Source: a virus
IMG/VR virus record: IMGVR_UViG_3300028490_000031
Location: 1 to 22,329 of that record
DNA length: 22,329 nt
Strand: one strand, 5' to 3'
Below, piece after piece: positions 22,306-22,329 of this stretch. The stretch's first letter is position 1, and each line of letters begins with the position of its first letter. Below the pieces are notes generated by a model. The model was given only the letters and a program-made list of their open reading frames with translations, searched no databases and was not told the DNA's origin. A program made the translations under genes and the position numbers.

Positions 22306-22329
22306 TTAAGATTAATGTGGTATAATAGA
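22306..22329 (+). promoter_or_regulatory. Second copy of the 24-base promoter repeat, cut by the window edge
   Basis: It is identical to 22225-22248 and includes the extended -10 TGGTATAAT (22318-22326). The two copies are 81 bases apart. What follows the -10 box is not visible beyond AGA. Confidence 0.55.

Larger units (their letters stand above)
21947..22329. other. Gene-free AT-rich region with promoter candidates and short repeats
   Basis: No open reading frame of useful length occurs here on either strand. The stretch contains a GC-rich 10-bp palindrome at its left end (GCCCGCGGGC, 21957-21966), several TATAAT boxes facing right, and tandem copies of AT-rich motifs such as TAGATTAAGA. 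It looks like a control region for genes beyond the right edge, possibly also a replication origin. The window ends inside a promoter-like repeat. Confidence 0.7.

Overview
This window is part of a tailed double-stranded DNA bacteriophage genome of podovirus-like (short-tailed) build. It holds the DNA-packaging module and nearly the whole virion-structure module. I see no host chromosomal genes, integrase, tRNA, rRNA or CRISPR. The DNA is AT-rich, with frequent ATA, AGA and CTA codons and AAGGAG-type ribosome binding sites. The best promoter candidates are perfect TATAAT boxes preceded by TGn, with no convincing -35. That style is known from Campylobacterota (Campylobacter, Helicobacter), so a host there is possible, but this is a weak inference.

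Layout. A divergent control region (about 18944-19170) separates two transcription units. Rightward (+) run the small terminase subunit, the large terminase subunit and an HNH homing-type endonuclease, followed by about 380 bases of AT-rich, repeat-filled, gene-free DNA with several promoter candidates pointing right, probably toward the next (unseen) gene block. Leftward (-) runs one nearly gapless late operon of about 19 kb: scaffold, major capsid protein, NUMOD-type homing endonuclease, a small head protein, an intrinsic terminator, head-tail adaptor, a 93-residue anchor-like protein, a collar-domain tail fibre, a collagen-like collar-domain fibre, three small fibre or decoration proteins, a lipoprotein, a 914-residue tail (nozzle-type) protein, a cupin-like protein, a first ejection-type protein, the P22-type portal, a second ejection-type protein, and a very long third one that runs off the left edge.

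How the genes work together. The terminase packages DNA through the portal into a shell built by capsid and scaffold proteins. The adaptor and 914-residue protein close the portal and form the short tail. The two collar-domain proteins are the likely receptor-binding fibres. The three Gly/Ala-rich, helical proteins around the portal are the likely internal proteins ejected into the host ahead of the DNA, analogous to T7 gp14, gp15 and gp16.

The parts that ordinary phage annotation explains least are: a 19-bp-stem hairpin in the late-operon leader; a promoter motif shared between the terminase promoter and the right-edge region, with conservation extending past the -10 box; iteron-like repeats near the right edge; two homing endonucleases placed directly after the capsid and large-terminase genes; and a WGxG motif shared by the 93-residue protein and the N-terminus of the fibre behind it.
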